Assembly (NCBI GenBank): GCA_963513935.1
Contig: OY740776.1
Coordinates: forward strand, 6,432,224-6,496,223
Length of the DNA: 64,000 nt
Direction: 5' to 3'
Source: Aphrophora alni
Taxonomy: Eukaryota > Arthropoda > Insecta > Hemiptera > Aphrophoridae
In this document: piece after piece, positions 55,275 to 64,000 of the stretch
Numbering within the stretch: the first letter of the stretch is position 1
Layout of the letters: every line of letters starts with the position of its first letter
Translations under genes and position numbers: made by a program
Notes under the pieces: generated by a model
What the model was told of the DNA's origin: nothing
Databases searched by the model: none
What the model saw: the letters and a program-made list of their open reading frames with translations, nothing else

Positions 55275-55672
55275 CATTAATATAGGAACACGATAAAGCA
55301 CGATAGCTGCCACAAACGTTAATATAGGAACACGATAAAGCACGATAGCTGCCACAAACATTAATATAGGAACACGATAAAGCACGATAGCTGGCGCAAA
55401 AAGTTTAATATAGGAACACGATAAAGCACGATAACTGTCACAAACATTAATATAGGAACACGATAAAGCACGATAGCTGGCACAAACATTAATATAGGAA
55501 CACGATAAAGCACGATAGCTGGCACAAACATTAATATAGGAACACGATAAAGCACGATAGCTGCCACAAACATTAATATAGGAACACGATAAAGCACGAT
55601 AGCTGGCACAAACATTAATATAGGAACACGATAAAGCACGATAGCTGGCACAAACATTAATATAGGAACACG
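55275..55672. repeat. 42-bp minisatellite, about ten units
   Basis: Units share TTAATATAGGAACACGATAA, AGCACGATAGCTG and (G/C)CACAAACA. TATAGG recurs at 55281, 55323, 55365, 55409, 55451, 55493, 55535, 55577, 55619 and 55661. Because 42 is divisible by three, a minus-strand frame of 168 codons stays open with the 14-residue period SYRALSCSYINVCA. A single 44-bp unit shifts the frame. No start context or flanking domain supports a gene. Confidence 0.96.
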
Positions 55673-55739
55673 AAATTTGATAGGGATTATTGTGTGCTCT
55701 TATTGAATACAAATAAAATTCAGGAAAATTTAAAAAGTC

Positions 55740-56150
55740 AAAATAGCACACATTATAAAACAGTTTCTTTTGATATCTCGTGTGTTATTAAAATTGTAAC
55801 AGACTAAATTAATTAACAATCTGCACATTGTGTATATAATGACTTCTCTACTATTTATAGCGAAGTTGTGATGAAAAATGTAACTTCTGATGTTCCTAGA
55901 AAGTGTGATCTGACAGGACCGATTCACCAGTACGAGCGTAGCGAGTGGCGAAGCGAATGGACGCGTTTACGAGGATTGTTAGACGCTAGTTGACATCAAG
56001 AAAATAAATTCTACTCGAGTTTCTGAAGAACGTGCGTAACATCTGTTTTACACGAACTTACCCTACTGTGTAAACATCTTGTTGTACAATTTAACATTTC
56101 CTACAAGAAAACAATTTTTGAGTATTACATTTAAAGGAAATTTTTGTATT
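55740..56150 (+). mobile_element. Family C element
   Basis: ATATCTCGTGTGTTATTA, TAGCGAAGTTGTGATGAAAA, GAGCGTAGCGAGTGGCGAAG, ACGAACTTACCCTACTGTG and CAATTTAACATTTCCTACAA follow the family order. No other insertion is apparent in this copy. Confidence 0.75.
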
Positions 56151-56685
56151 TTAAGCACCATCAACTAGTTTTTAATTTTGCTGTATTAGAATTTTCGATT
56201 AGAGAATGTCTACTAGTTTGTTAAAAAAAAAAAAATATATATATATAACCTCAAATCTAAATGAATAACAAATAAGAAAACAGCTGTTAAGCGAATCTCT
56301 TTAAAAAACAGCTGTTCGTGTTTTATCCAATAAACAGACCACGTTATTGGAAAGACATATTTGATCAAAAACGACTCTAACGATTTCGTTCAAATTAAAA
56401 AAAAAAAGATTGAATTGGTAAAAAAAAGATAACGATTTTCGCGTTGTGTTTGTCGAACGTGCATAGATTTTTATAAAAAGTTACTAGAGGTCCAATTTTG
56501 GTAATATCAACATTTCTTATTTTATTTAAAATAATAATAACAAAAACATTTATTGCGACAATAACATTTTACATAGTTTTTAATTATATATTACTGAATT
56601 GTTGCAAAACCAGCCTTAACAAGTCGCTCAATTAGAGAGGCGCCATTAAGTTAAAAAAAAAAAGAATAGTGTTATGTCCTAAAGG
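56151..56685. other. Unassigned A+T-rich sequence
   Basis: No gene recognised; short AT repeats near 56233. Confidence 0.4.
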
Positions 56686-56944
56686 TAAAGAAATACACAA
56701 TTATACAAACATACATACAGTTTAATTCAAAATTACACGCAATAATTCAGGTTAGGTTAGGTTAGGTTAGGTTAGCTTAGGCTAAAGAAATACACAATTA
56801 TACAAACATACATACAGGGTAATTCAAAATTACAAGTAATAATTCAGGTTAGGTTAGGTTAGATTAGGTTAGGTTAGGTTAGGTTAGGTTAGGTTAGATT
56901 AGGTTAGCTTAGGCTAAAGAAATACACAATTATACAAACATACA
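56686..56944 (+). repeat. Tandem copies of a foldback's flank joined by TTAGG tracts
   Basis: AAAGAAATACACAATTATAC and AAACATACATACAG occur three times (about 56686, 56785 and 56917). The first two continue into GTAATTCAAAATTACA-type text and a (GGTTA)n tract (56748-56778, 56845-56912), and the third into the full element at 56945. The outermost bases of the element and its flank are thus triplicated with telomere-type pentamers between copies. Confidence 0.9.
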
Positions 56945-57702
56945 TACAGGGGAAATTCAAAATTACACGCAATATTTTAGGAGCTGATTTTAGAGATTAA
57001 AATAAGAAGGAAAAAAAAGTTTATATAAATATAGATCCGAAAATGCTACGTTTTCACTTTGTCGGCCATTTTGTATTTTTACGAAAAAAACTTCGCGTCT
57101 TTGGAAGTACGTAGATAAGATATTGAGTGAAGATTTGGTGTAAGCGTTATTAAAAACCCTTTATCAGTATACCAGAAAATCAATAGATTCAAAATGGCGA
57201 ACGTTAGAATTTTTAATTAAAAATATCTCGAAAGTTATTAACATTACAAAATATTTACAAAAATAGATTTTCCCTCTTTTAACGAAAAAGCAAATGCTTT
57301 TTTAATTTTTTTTTGTCGAAAACTCGTTTACCCTTTGACCTACAGAAAAAAATTAAAAAAGCATTTGCTTTTTCGTTAAAAGAGGAAAATCTTTAGTTTC
57401 TTGTAAATATATTGTAATGTTAGTGGTTTTAGAGATATTAAACATTGTATACGTCCGCCATTTTGAATCTATACAAAGTGAAGTCTTTGTTTTCTGATAT
57501 ACTGATAAAAGGTCACATAAATAACGCGTTTACCAAATATTCACTCTAATTCAAAAGTTATGTTTTTTGTAAAACCACAAAATGGACGACATATGGAAAA
57601 CGAAGCGTTACCGGTTCTATGTTTATTTAAACTTTTTTTTTTAAACTTTTTTCTCTAAAATCAGCTTCCGAAATATTGCCGTGGAATTTGAATCACTCTG
57701 TA
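56945..57702. mobile_element. Full-length foldback CAGGGTG-type element (about 760 bp)
   Basis: The element begins TACAGGGGAAATTCAAAATT and ends GAATTTGAATCACTCTGTA. The left half (GATTTTAGAG, AAAAAAAAGTTTATATAAAT, GTCGGCCATTTTGTATTTTT) is mirrored by the right half (AAACCACAAAATGGACGAC, TTATTTAAACTTTTTTTTT, CTCTAAAATCAGC). The centre (57266-57396) has arms of nearly 50 bp around AACGAAAAAGCAAATGCTTT. It contains no transposase. Confidence 0.88.
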
Positions 57703-57729
57703 TATACATACCAATATACATCTCTCATG

Positions 57730-57900
57730 GAGCCACCTCTAGTGATTACAAGAAAACCCGATGTTATTTGCTGGATTTACACTTTTCCCATGTAGTCTTG
57801 GGTTAGATCCCTCTCTTTAAATTATCCTTTTAAGTTGCTCTTAAGTTCTTACCCGAAGACGACTCTATTATGATGGGATTTTATGTTTTTTTTGAAAGAT
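57730..57900 (+). mobile_element. Family A (SINE-like) copy 10, clear B-box-like motif
   Basis: TTGCTGGATTTACACTTTTC, CATGTAGTCTTGGG, TTAGATCCCTCTCTTT and TTCTTACCCGAAGACGACTC follow in order. GGTTAGATCCC matches the RNA polymerase III B box (GGTTCGANNCC) except at one position. Confidence 0.75.
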
Positions 57901-58299
57901 CAAAACGAAAAACTTAAATTTTATCGAAATCAGCTGCAACGATTTTGATTGAATTTTACTTCAAAGTAGCCTAGTACGGATCCAGGCAAAATCAGTTGCT
58001 GTTTCTATACAAACTTTTCTTGGGAAGTTATCAGACAAAATATCTCAATGGCCAATAGACGCTGTTTTTAAATAGTCAAATCTATGAAAGTGTGATTCCA
58101 ATTTGGTGAAGCGTGAATTGTAAAATATATGAACTTTGATCCCGTCAAAATACGCACCAGATAGTGTGTTTTCTGTATGAATTATTTATTAATGATTAAT
58201 TGTAACAATATTATTATTTTCCTAAACAATTCCGACGTATGTAAAAGGGAAGGGACTGTTTGTACAAATCGTTAAACGAAATTCAATCGCGTTTGTGAG
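57901..58299. other. Unassigned sequence
   Basis: No gene or repeat partner recognised. Confidence 0.4.
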
Positions 58300-58810
58300 A
58301 AAAGAAATTCAACTCCGGCAAAAACTAATTTAACTTAACGAAATGCAGGTTATTGCAACTTCCGCACCGGACTGTACGTCAGACATGGCCCGCCAATTCA
58401 GACTGTACTAGGTCTATCCAGTTTTGGTGGATTCATAAAAATCCGTCCAAGAGTGGGGGGGACCACGGGGAGGGCCAAGTGGTTCCTTTGAGAGAATTTT
58501 CACGACATTACAACAAAAAGAAGTCGAAGGAGGTAAAAAAAAAAAAAAAAACCAACGGAACAACTCCGAAAACATTGGACTAGTAGAACTGGTTGTTTGG
58601 TCCTAACGCATGCACCCGTACGCTGTGCACTCCTAGACCCAACGTAGGGCTGGCGAAAATCTGCGATAAAAAAAAAACAACAAAACAACGAAAACAGCAT
58701 TCTTTATTTTGTGTCTGGAGTTGGCCCTACCGCCCAAATCTTCACAGCCTCTATGCGTAAGTATCAAGCTAGTGGTGTGCAAGTGTAATTGTGCTAGTGA
58801 ACCTTTTGTG
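58300..58810 (+). other. G+C-richer island with splice-donor-like site
   Basis: G+C is clearly above the extremely A+T-rich flanks, with CpG-containing text (CCGCACCGGACTGTACGTC, CACCCGTACGCTGTGCACTC). A good 5' splice-site match, GCGTAAGT, lies near 58754. This could be a promoter plus first non-coding exon, or an old insertion with two A-runs (58536-58552 and 58667-58677). No coding frame is convincing. Confidence 0.25.
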
Positions 58811-59304
58811 ATCTCTACTAGAAAAGAAAAGTAAATATTTAGTTTATAATTGATAGTTATACGAAATAATTATTTTATTGTTACTTAAAACAATAGTTTT
58901 TTTATCTAAAATTGAAAAATCGTTATTTTATAGTTTATGTGTACATAGTTTACAACAAAATATATTTATTTTTATATATTTAATACATTTCAAAGCCAGT
59001 TTTGTAAAAATTATTTAATACTAAATATGTATGAAATAAACTCATTTTATATTTTCTGGAAAATTTAAAAAAAAAATTCCTTTAAATTCTACTTTTTTGT
59101 GGTTGTAAAAATTAAATCCATTTTGATTCAAACAATTATTATTTCTATGGTAATACAATATTTAATTGCAAATTATTAACTTTAAAATTGTTTTAAACTT
59201 GTGTACAATTTAAATTTACACTAAATTATTACTAATATAAAACTATAATAATAAAATTTATATTGTTTATACTGATGATTGACGGCACTTGATAGAATTC
59301 CATG
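58811..59304. other. Extremely A+T-rich sequence
   Basis: Almost only A and T with no recognisable feature. Confidence 0.5.
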
Positions 59305-59407
59305 TTATACAAATAAACACACACAAATTCTTTTGTTAAAATATACAATTTATTACTAATAAATTGTAGATTTTAACAAAAGAATTTGTGTGTGTTTATT
59401 TATATAA
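59305..59407. repeat. Near-perfect hairpin, arms of about 50 bp
   Basis: TTATACAAATAAACACACAC and AAATTCTTTTGTTAAAAT at the left are mirrored by ATTTTAACAAAAGAATTT and GTGTGTGTTTATTTATATAA at the right, meeting at TTATTACTAATAA. Only a few mismatches separate the arms, so it is young or maintained. Confidence 0.92.
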
Positions 59408-61515
59408 AATGTGTAGTTTATAGTTTGTTTCTTTATTATTTTTTATAGCTGTATATTTCTTAATATTATTTAAATTTTTTAAAGTTATGTATTAAAATAA
59501 TAAATCAATTTATCGTCTATTACTAAAATGGAAATTTTGTAGTTTTAAATTAAATAATTGTTTTACAATTTAAATAAACATTTTTTTTTTAAATTCATTT
59601 TGTAGGTTATACAATTTTAAAACTATTATTATTTAAATTTCCACTTCATTAAATTAAAAACACTCATTAAATGATTGTTCAACTTAATATAAACATAAAT
59701 GACTAAAATAATTCGTTCATTTTAATATCAAACAATTTCAAATTAAACTTTATAAATCGACCCTCAATCTAATAACTAAAAAAAAAAAAACATTTAAATT
59801 AATTAATTTTATAAATTAAATTTTAATTTAATTTTGTATTAATTATTATTTTTTAAAATTTTAAATCTACTGTATTAAAAATATTCATTAGGATTATTGC
59901 TTGTATTCTGTGTTGGTTTTAATCTATATTTAATTATAAAAATGTGTACAGTTCTTCGTTTGATTAATCTTGTTAATTAAATTATGAAACAGTGATTTTT
60001 GAGCAATAAATTTGGAGTTGTAGCCGTTGCTTGTAGTTTTGCGAAAACCATGCTTTTAAAAACAGATTTCGTAATGTCATCATATTACATCAATTGCGGG
60101 GATAAAATGGTAATATATATTTATTGAATCAATAATATATATTATTTTTATCCTATGAATATAAAAAATACTATGATAATTTTCGATACGCCCAATTAAA
60201 TTACAGAATTTTGTAAAAGTTAAAAAATGAACTGTAGTAAACTGTAAAAATAAGATTTTATAGTTTAAACTTTTTTTTTGGTAAATAATCACCCGGATTT
60301 TCTATAATATATTAATTTAATTATAAATATTATATATTTAGCTTTTTTTTTTTTTTTTTTTTTTGGAAATCTCAGATTACCTGTTTCGAGTGTCTAACCC
60401 GCCATCATTTAAGTTAAATAAAGTTTTTAGGTTTGACGTAAAATCACTACTATTAAGAAAGTATACTGTAAATAAAGTCAATAGAAAATTAATACAAGTG
60501 ACAGAAAATGAATTTTTATTAAATAAAAAACTGATTAAAACGTGGCGGATATTAAGCGTTCTTTTGTTTGCAACATTTTTTTTCAGAATTAACTTCACTA
60601 CAAGTTTTGATTGAAAATATATGCGTTTTAAGAAAATTATTTTATGCTAAAAATAAAAGTTTTCACTCAAATTTATTTCATTTTAAACCGGTTTTCTAGG
60701 ATAATATATTATATACATGTCCGGGACATACTTCATTCGATTTTTCAGCGAAAAAAAAAATGTAAGAAATACCACCAAATTTGTTAACCACCGTTAATTT
60801 GCAGCTTCCTTTCAATTTTGAAACAGAAATTCGGAGGAGATATTTCATCGTAACAAGAAAGAAAACGTTTGCGGAGTATATAAAGATTTGTTTTTAAATT
60901 TTGTATCTAAAAAAACACGGGCAAACGTCGCAAATAGTTTTCATAAGGTAAAATAACGGGAAAAATTTATGATTCTTTATAAAAAAAGTTATTTTTTCCG
61001 TCCGTCTATGTTTTTGATTTAAAAAATGGACGAGATTTTGAGTCTAAATTATTTATTTTTGCTGCAACCTTTAATTTAACCAAAATCCTATCATGTAATT
61101 TTTTTAAAATGGTTTTAACATTTTTAATACATAAAAAATCGTTAATTATAAAAGAATTTAAAAGAAATGAAATAATTTACTGGTTTGTATCCATTACAAT
61201 CTAAACACTTCGAAAATAACACCCGTTGAAAAAACATTTTCAGAGTCTTCACTAATAAATTAAGTAATTTTCCGATTTTATTCAAACGTCAAAAATTATA
61301 TCAAGTAAATCGTTTTACAATTTTTTAACTCTTTTTAAAGGTCGTTTAAAAAACACTAATATTTCAATAATTACGATTGACAGATGATTTTTCACTGTTG
61401 AAAAAATTGACAAAAATACATTTTGTTAACAATTTATATGATTTTTAATTTTAATAAACCTCAATACAGTTTTTTCCATTGGATCTGATATTTGATAGAT
61501 TGGAATTCATCTGTT
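59408..61515. other. Very A+T-rich sequence, no gene recognised
   Basis: Includes a T-run at about 60344-60364. The 83-codon + frame that follows (60363-60614) begins inside the T-run and has no recognisable domain. Confidence 0.45.
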
Positions 61516-61947
61516 TACACAGGGCGTTCTACAATCCGCGGAGATAATTCAGGAGGTGGTTATATGGATCAAAATAAACGAAAAGTTCCTATAAAAACAT
61601 GTCCGGAAAAGGTTATTTTAGCGACTATCCGCCATTTTGTTTTTTTACTAAATAATTTATTTTTGTAGAACAGTTTAATCAATAGAGTTCAAATTTTGCA
61701 CGTTACTCATCATTGTATATACCTAGTTTGAAAAAAAAACCAACTTGTTCTAATGATCCTTTTAAAAATGGCGGTCGTATTTTTAAAATCGGTTGGGCCG
61801 TTCTAGAGATATAAATTGTTTAGTAAACAAAACAAAATGGCGGATAGCTCATAAAAGATCGTTTCTGGACATATGTTTATAGAAACGTTTTCTTTATTTT
61901 GATCCATACCCCTGAATTATCTCCACGCATTACAGAAACACCCTGTA
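61516..61947. mobile_element. Foldback CAGGGTG-type element (432 bp)
   Basis: Left end CACAGGGCGTTCTACAATCC and right end ACAGAAACACCCTGTA pair imperfectly. Inside, GGAGATAATTCAGG, ATGGATCAAAATAAACGAAA, ACATGTCCGGAAA and GACTATCCGCCATTTTGTTT are mirrored by AAACAAAATGGCGGATAG, TTTCTGGACATATG, TCTTTATTTTGATCCATACC and CCTGAATTATCTCC. The centre carries a second motif pair around AAAATGGCGGTCG. No transposase. Confidence 0.88.
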
Positions 61948-62611
61948 TAGCTTTTACAAGGGATAAATCGATGGTTTATATACCTTAAATAGTGCTTAAT
62001 TTAAGAAATGAAAATTACTAGATTTTTAAACTAACTTACTCGAAGTGATAATAATTCTAAGTAACATTTTTTCCATTATTTTTAGTAGGCTTTCAAATTG
62101 CCTCAAATATTCTTTGTTTTTATTTTTTTTCACCAATTAAAAATGTTATTTCCCACAAATTATTAGTGGTTGATTAGTTGTCTAATCCTTAAAATAATGT
62201 CCTATATAACACTATTTTATGAGTAACTTTTTGTGAATTTTATTTTGATATCTGACAGAAGGATTTTGATGAAATGAATTAAACTGTTTTCAGACACGAG
62301 AATGCGATTTAGGTCCCGATTTTTGGAGGAAAAGTTATTTAAGGCGTTTAAAACTACATCGTTAAATTAAAAATCGGCTTTTTCAAGGACCAATAGAACG
62401 TTCAATTATTTCTATGTTTGAGAAATCATTTTAGCTTGATCTCGATTTTGGGGGTGACATTTTAGGTTGGGGATCTGTTCTCTTGATTTAATTAAAACAA
62501 ATATTTTTATATTTACTAACGCAAGTATTTTTCCACCTGTAAATAAATTACATTTACTCAGAAGCTTTGATAAATCGAATACTACAATTTTTCTCTTTTC
62601 CACCTTTGTTG
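61948..62611. other. Unassigned A+T-rich sequence
   Basis: No gene or repeat partner recognised. Confidence 0.4.
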
Positions 62612-62856
62612 TTTAAAGGCGACAAACCTCTCTGTCACCAACACTTAATAAAAAAAGACAGAAAATAACGTAAAATAAAGACCCCCCCCCCGAGCCCTCT
62701 AATAGCTTCAGGATCGGAAAAGAACAAAATTAAAATCTGTTAGGAAAGTTGAAAGAGAGCGATCTAAACAAAGATTAAATGAAAAAGGTGTAGATCCAGC
62801 TAGGCTACCTCGGGATTGACAAATCCTGACGCACTTTAGTGAGACCCTTAAGGTGC
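62612..62856 (-). mobile_element. Family A (SINE-like) copy 11, most complete
   Basis: On the minus strand it runs from TTGTCAATCCCGAGGTAGCC and TAGCTGGATCTACACCTTTT through a GTTTAGATCGCTCTCTTTCA block, TTTTGTTCTTTTCCGATCC, TAGAGGGCTCG, a G-run with TCTTTATTTT, to GGTGACAGAGAGGTTTGTCG and CCTTTAAACAAC. TAGCCTAGCTGG fits a polymerase III A box (TRGCNNARNNGG). It spans nearly the whole 240-250-bp unit. Confidence 0.85.
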
Positions 62857-62999
62857 AAATAGAATTAATCAAACGATAAAAATGGAGGTAAGGATTTTGA
62901 TGTAATGAGATGAATATTTCGGATTCGAGAATGAGATTTAGGTTTTAACTAAAGTAAAACTCATTTAAGGTTTAAATAAACTGATGGTTTTTACCCAAT

Positions 63000-63050
63000 A
63001 TAACCTAACCTAACTTAATCTACCCTAACAACCTAGTCTAACTAACCTAA
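63000..63050 (-). repeat. Short degenerate CCTAA tract
   Basis: About eight imperfect pentamers (CCTAA, CTTAAT, CCCTAA, GTCTAA) lie next to the left end of a CAGGGTG-type element, echoing the pentamer/element adjacency at 56.7 kb and 39.3 kb. Confidence 0.8.
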
Positions 63051-63057
63051 CGTAATA

Positions 63058-63613
63058 TACAAGGGGCACATTTATAACTCGAACTAAAAGTTATTTCTTA
63101 CCTTATTTTGTTTGCTTCATCAGGTGATCTCTTATTTCGGGAGTTTTATCCCATCATCAGAAATCTTATTTCCTCATCTGAAGTACTGTAGTCACTATAT
63201 TTTGATCTCAATCTTGAGTGTTGTAGACAACTACCAAGAAATTATGTTTCCTGTTTTATTTTTGTCAATATCTTTGTTATCCTTTGACCTAGAAAAAAAT
63301 AAAGATAAAAACGTTTTTGTTTGCCATTGAAAAGGAAACTTGTTTATAACTTTAGAAGTTTTTGTAAAGTTTCGAGATATTAAAGACTTTAAACGGCTGC
63401 CATTTTGAAAATACACAAAATAAAATCTTTATTTTCTCTACACTTACATACAAAATCAGTATAGAAAATCTGAATTCAATATCTTTTCTAATTTCAAAAT
63501 TAAAATATTTTCTTTTGTAAAACACAAATGGCGGATATCTGGAAAACTAATCATTTTGAAAAAAAAAATTCTTATTTTTTTCTTTATTACCCACAGTTAA
63601 GGGACATACTGTA
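63058..63613. mobile_element. CAGGGTG-type element, diverged
   Basis: The right half (CGGCTGCCATTTTGAAAATA, TAAAATCTTTATTTTCTCTA, ACACAAATGGCGGATATCTG, ACATACTGTA) parallels 57440-57702 of the foldback at 56945. The left end TACAAGGGGCACATTTATAA is a diverged TACAGGGTG-type terminus. Confidence 0.6.
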
Positions 63614-64000
63614 TAATATCAAATAATATAACATCCCGTTGTCTAGTAATTGAAAAAATATTAATTTTGGTGAAAACACAAAAACAACAATTTCTTTTTT
63701 TTTATTGGATACCAAATTGCTATCTTTCTTAGCGTGAATTTTTCAGAATATATAAATATAAATATAAAACATTAGCGTGTTTAAAAAAATAAAATATAAA
63801 ATAGAGAGAACAAAATTTGTACGCCTAGTTTCAGTTTTGCCAACTTAAAAATACTACACAAAGTGGGTGGTATATTTTCCCCACTTTGAATGAGTATATA
63901 TTAACTTTAATTTTACATCTCATTAGCATTTTTCTTTTTTTTTAAATGTACATAAAGGCTTTTATTTTTAATGTGTTTTGAATTCAAAAAATCATTTTCT
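63614..64000. other. Unassigned A+T-rich sequence
   Basis: No gene recognised up to the window edge. Confidence 0.4.

Noticed and set aside
55245..55751. 168-codon cysteine-containing repeat frame
   Set aside because: Product of a 42-bp minisatellite; a second frame of the same array is also open, and one 44-bp unit shifts frame.
60363..60614. 83-codon + frame
   Set aside because: Starts inside a T-run and is built of A+T-rich codons; no domain.

Overview
This window looks like repeat-dominated nuclear DNA from an insect. It is strongly A+T-rich, has no bacterial gene organisation, and carries long arrays of the pentanucleotide TTAGG/CCTAA, the canonical insect telomere unit. It also carries DNA-transposon and LINE fossils of arthropod type. 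The exact order cannot be fixed by eye; a hemipteroid or other lineage that retains TTAGG is a guess. No intact protein-coding gene can be supported. The coding traces are a frameshifted transposase pseudogene (about 28.5-29.5 kb, +), a decayed LINE (about 40.8-41.8 kb, -), and one weak candidate terminal exon (53912-54205, -).

Layout. 1-8 kb: foldback and terminal-inverted-repeat elements, a local duplication and a very long CT microsatellite. 8-10.7 kb: small MITEs, then a satellite made of a spacer plus (CCTAA)n. 11-16 kb: a 194-bp tandem repeat, a TTAGG array, SINE-like copies and a Helitron-like insertion. 16.3-19.8 kb: a 126-bp satellite of about 27 units. 20-26 kb: CCTAA arrays and nested mobile elements. 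26-30 kb: a foldback with a hammerhead-ribozyme-like core, then the transposase fossil. 30-36 kb: a TTAGG-linked minisatellite containing a seemingly exact 2,202-bp tandem duplication. 36-45 kb: a 136-bp repeat, another TTAGG composite, LINE remains, a CCTAA/TTACC array and a 101-bp repeat. 45-54 kb: a second foldback, a CTT-rich tract, and a 1.7-kb purine-rich block followed by a 0.9-kb pyrimidine-rich block. 54-64 kb: a 42-bp minisatellite, several CAGGGTG-ended foldback elements and very A+T-rich DNA.

Several dispersed families recur and explain much of the sequence. Family A is SINE-like, with RNA polymerase III A/B-box-like motifs (11 copies). Family C carries a GAGCGTAGCGAG motif and is often interrupted by other insertions. 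Elements bounded by TACAGGGTG/CACCCTGTA carry internal CCGCCATTTTG/CAAAATGGCGG motifs. A GGGCGTACCCAG-ended MITE has 3 copies, and a TTAA-flanked MITE with paired GCCGAC hairpins has 4 copies.

The most striking theme is the repeated coupling of telomere-type pentamers to unrelated spacers, giving several independent composite satellites whose unit length changes in steps of 5 bp. In one place a CCTAA array lies inside an otherwise recognisable dispersed element. That suggests pentamer tracts are inserted or expanded at internal sites and then act as seeds for satellite formation.
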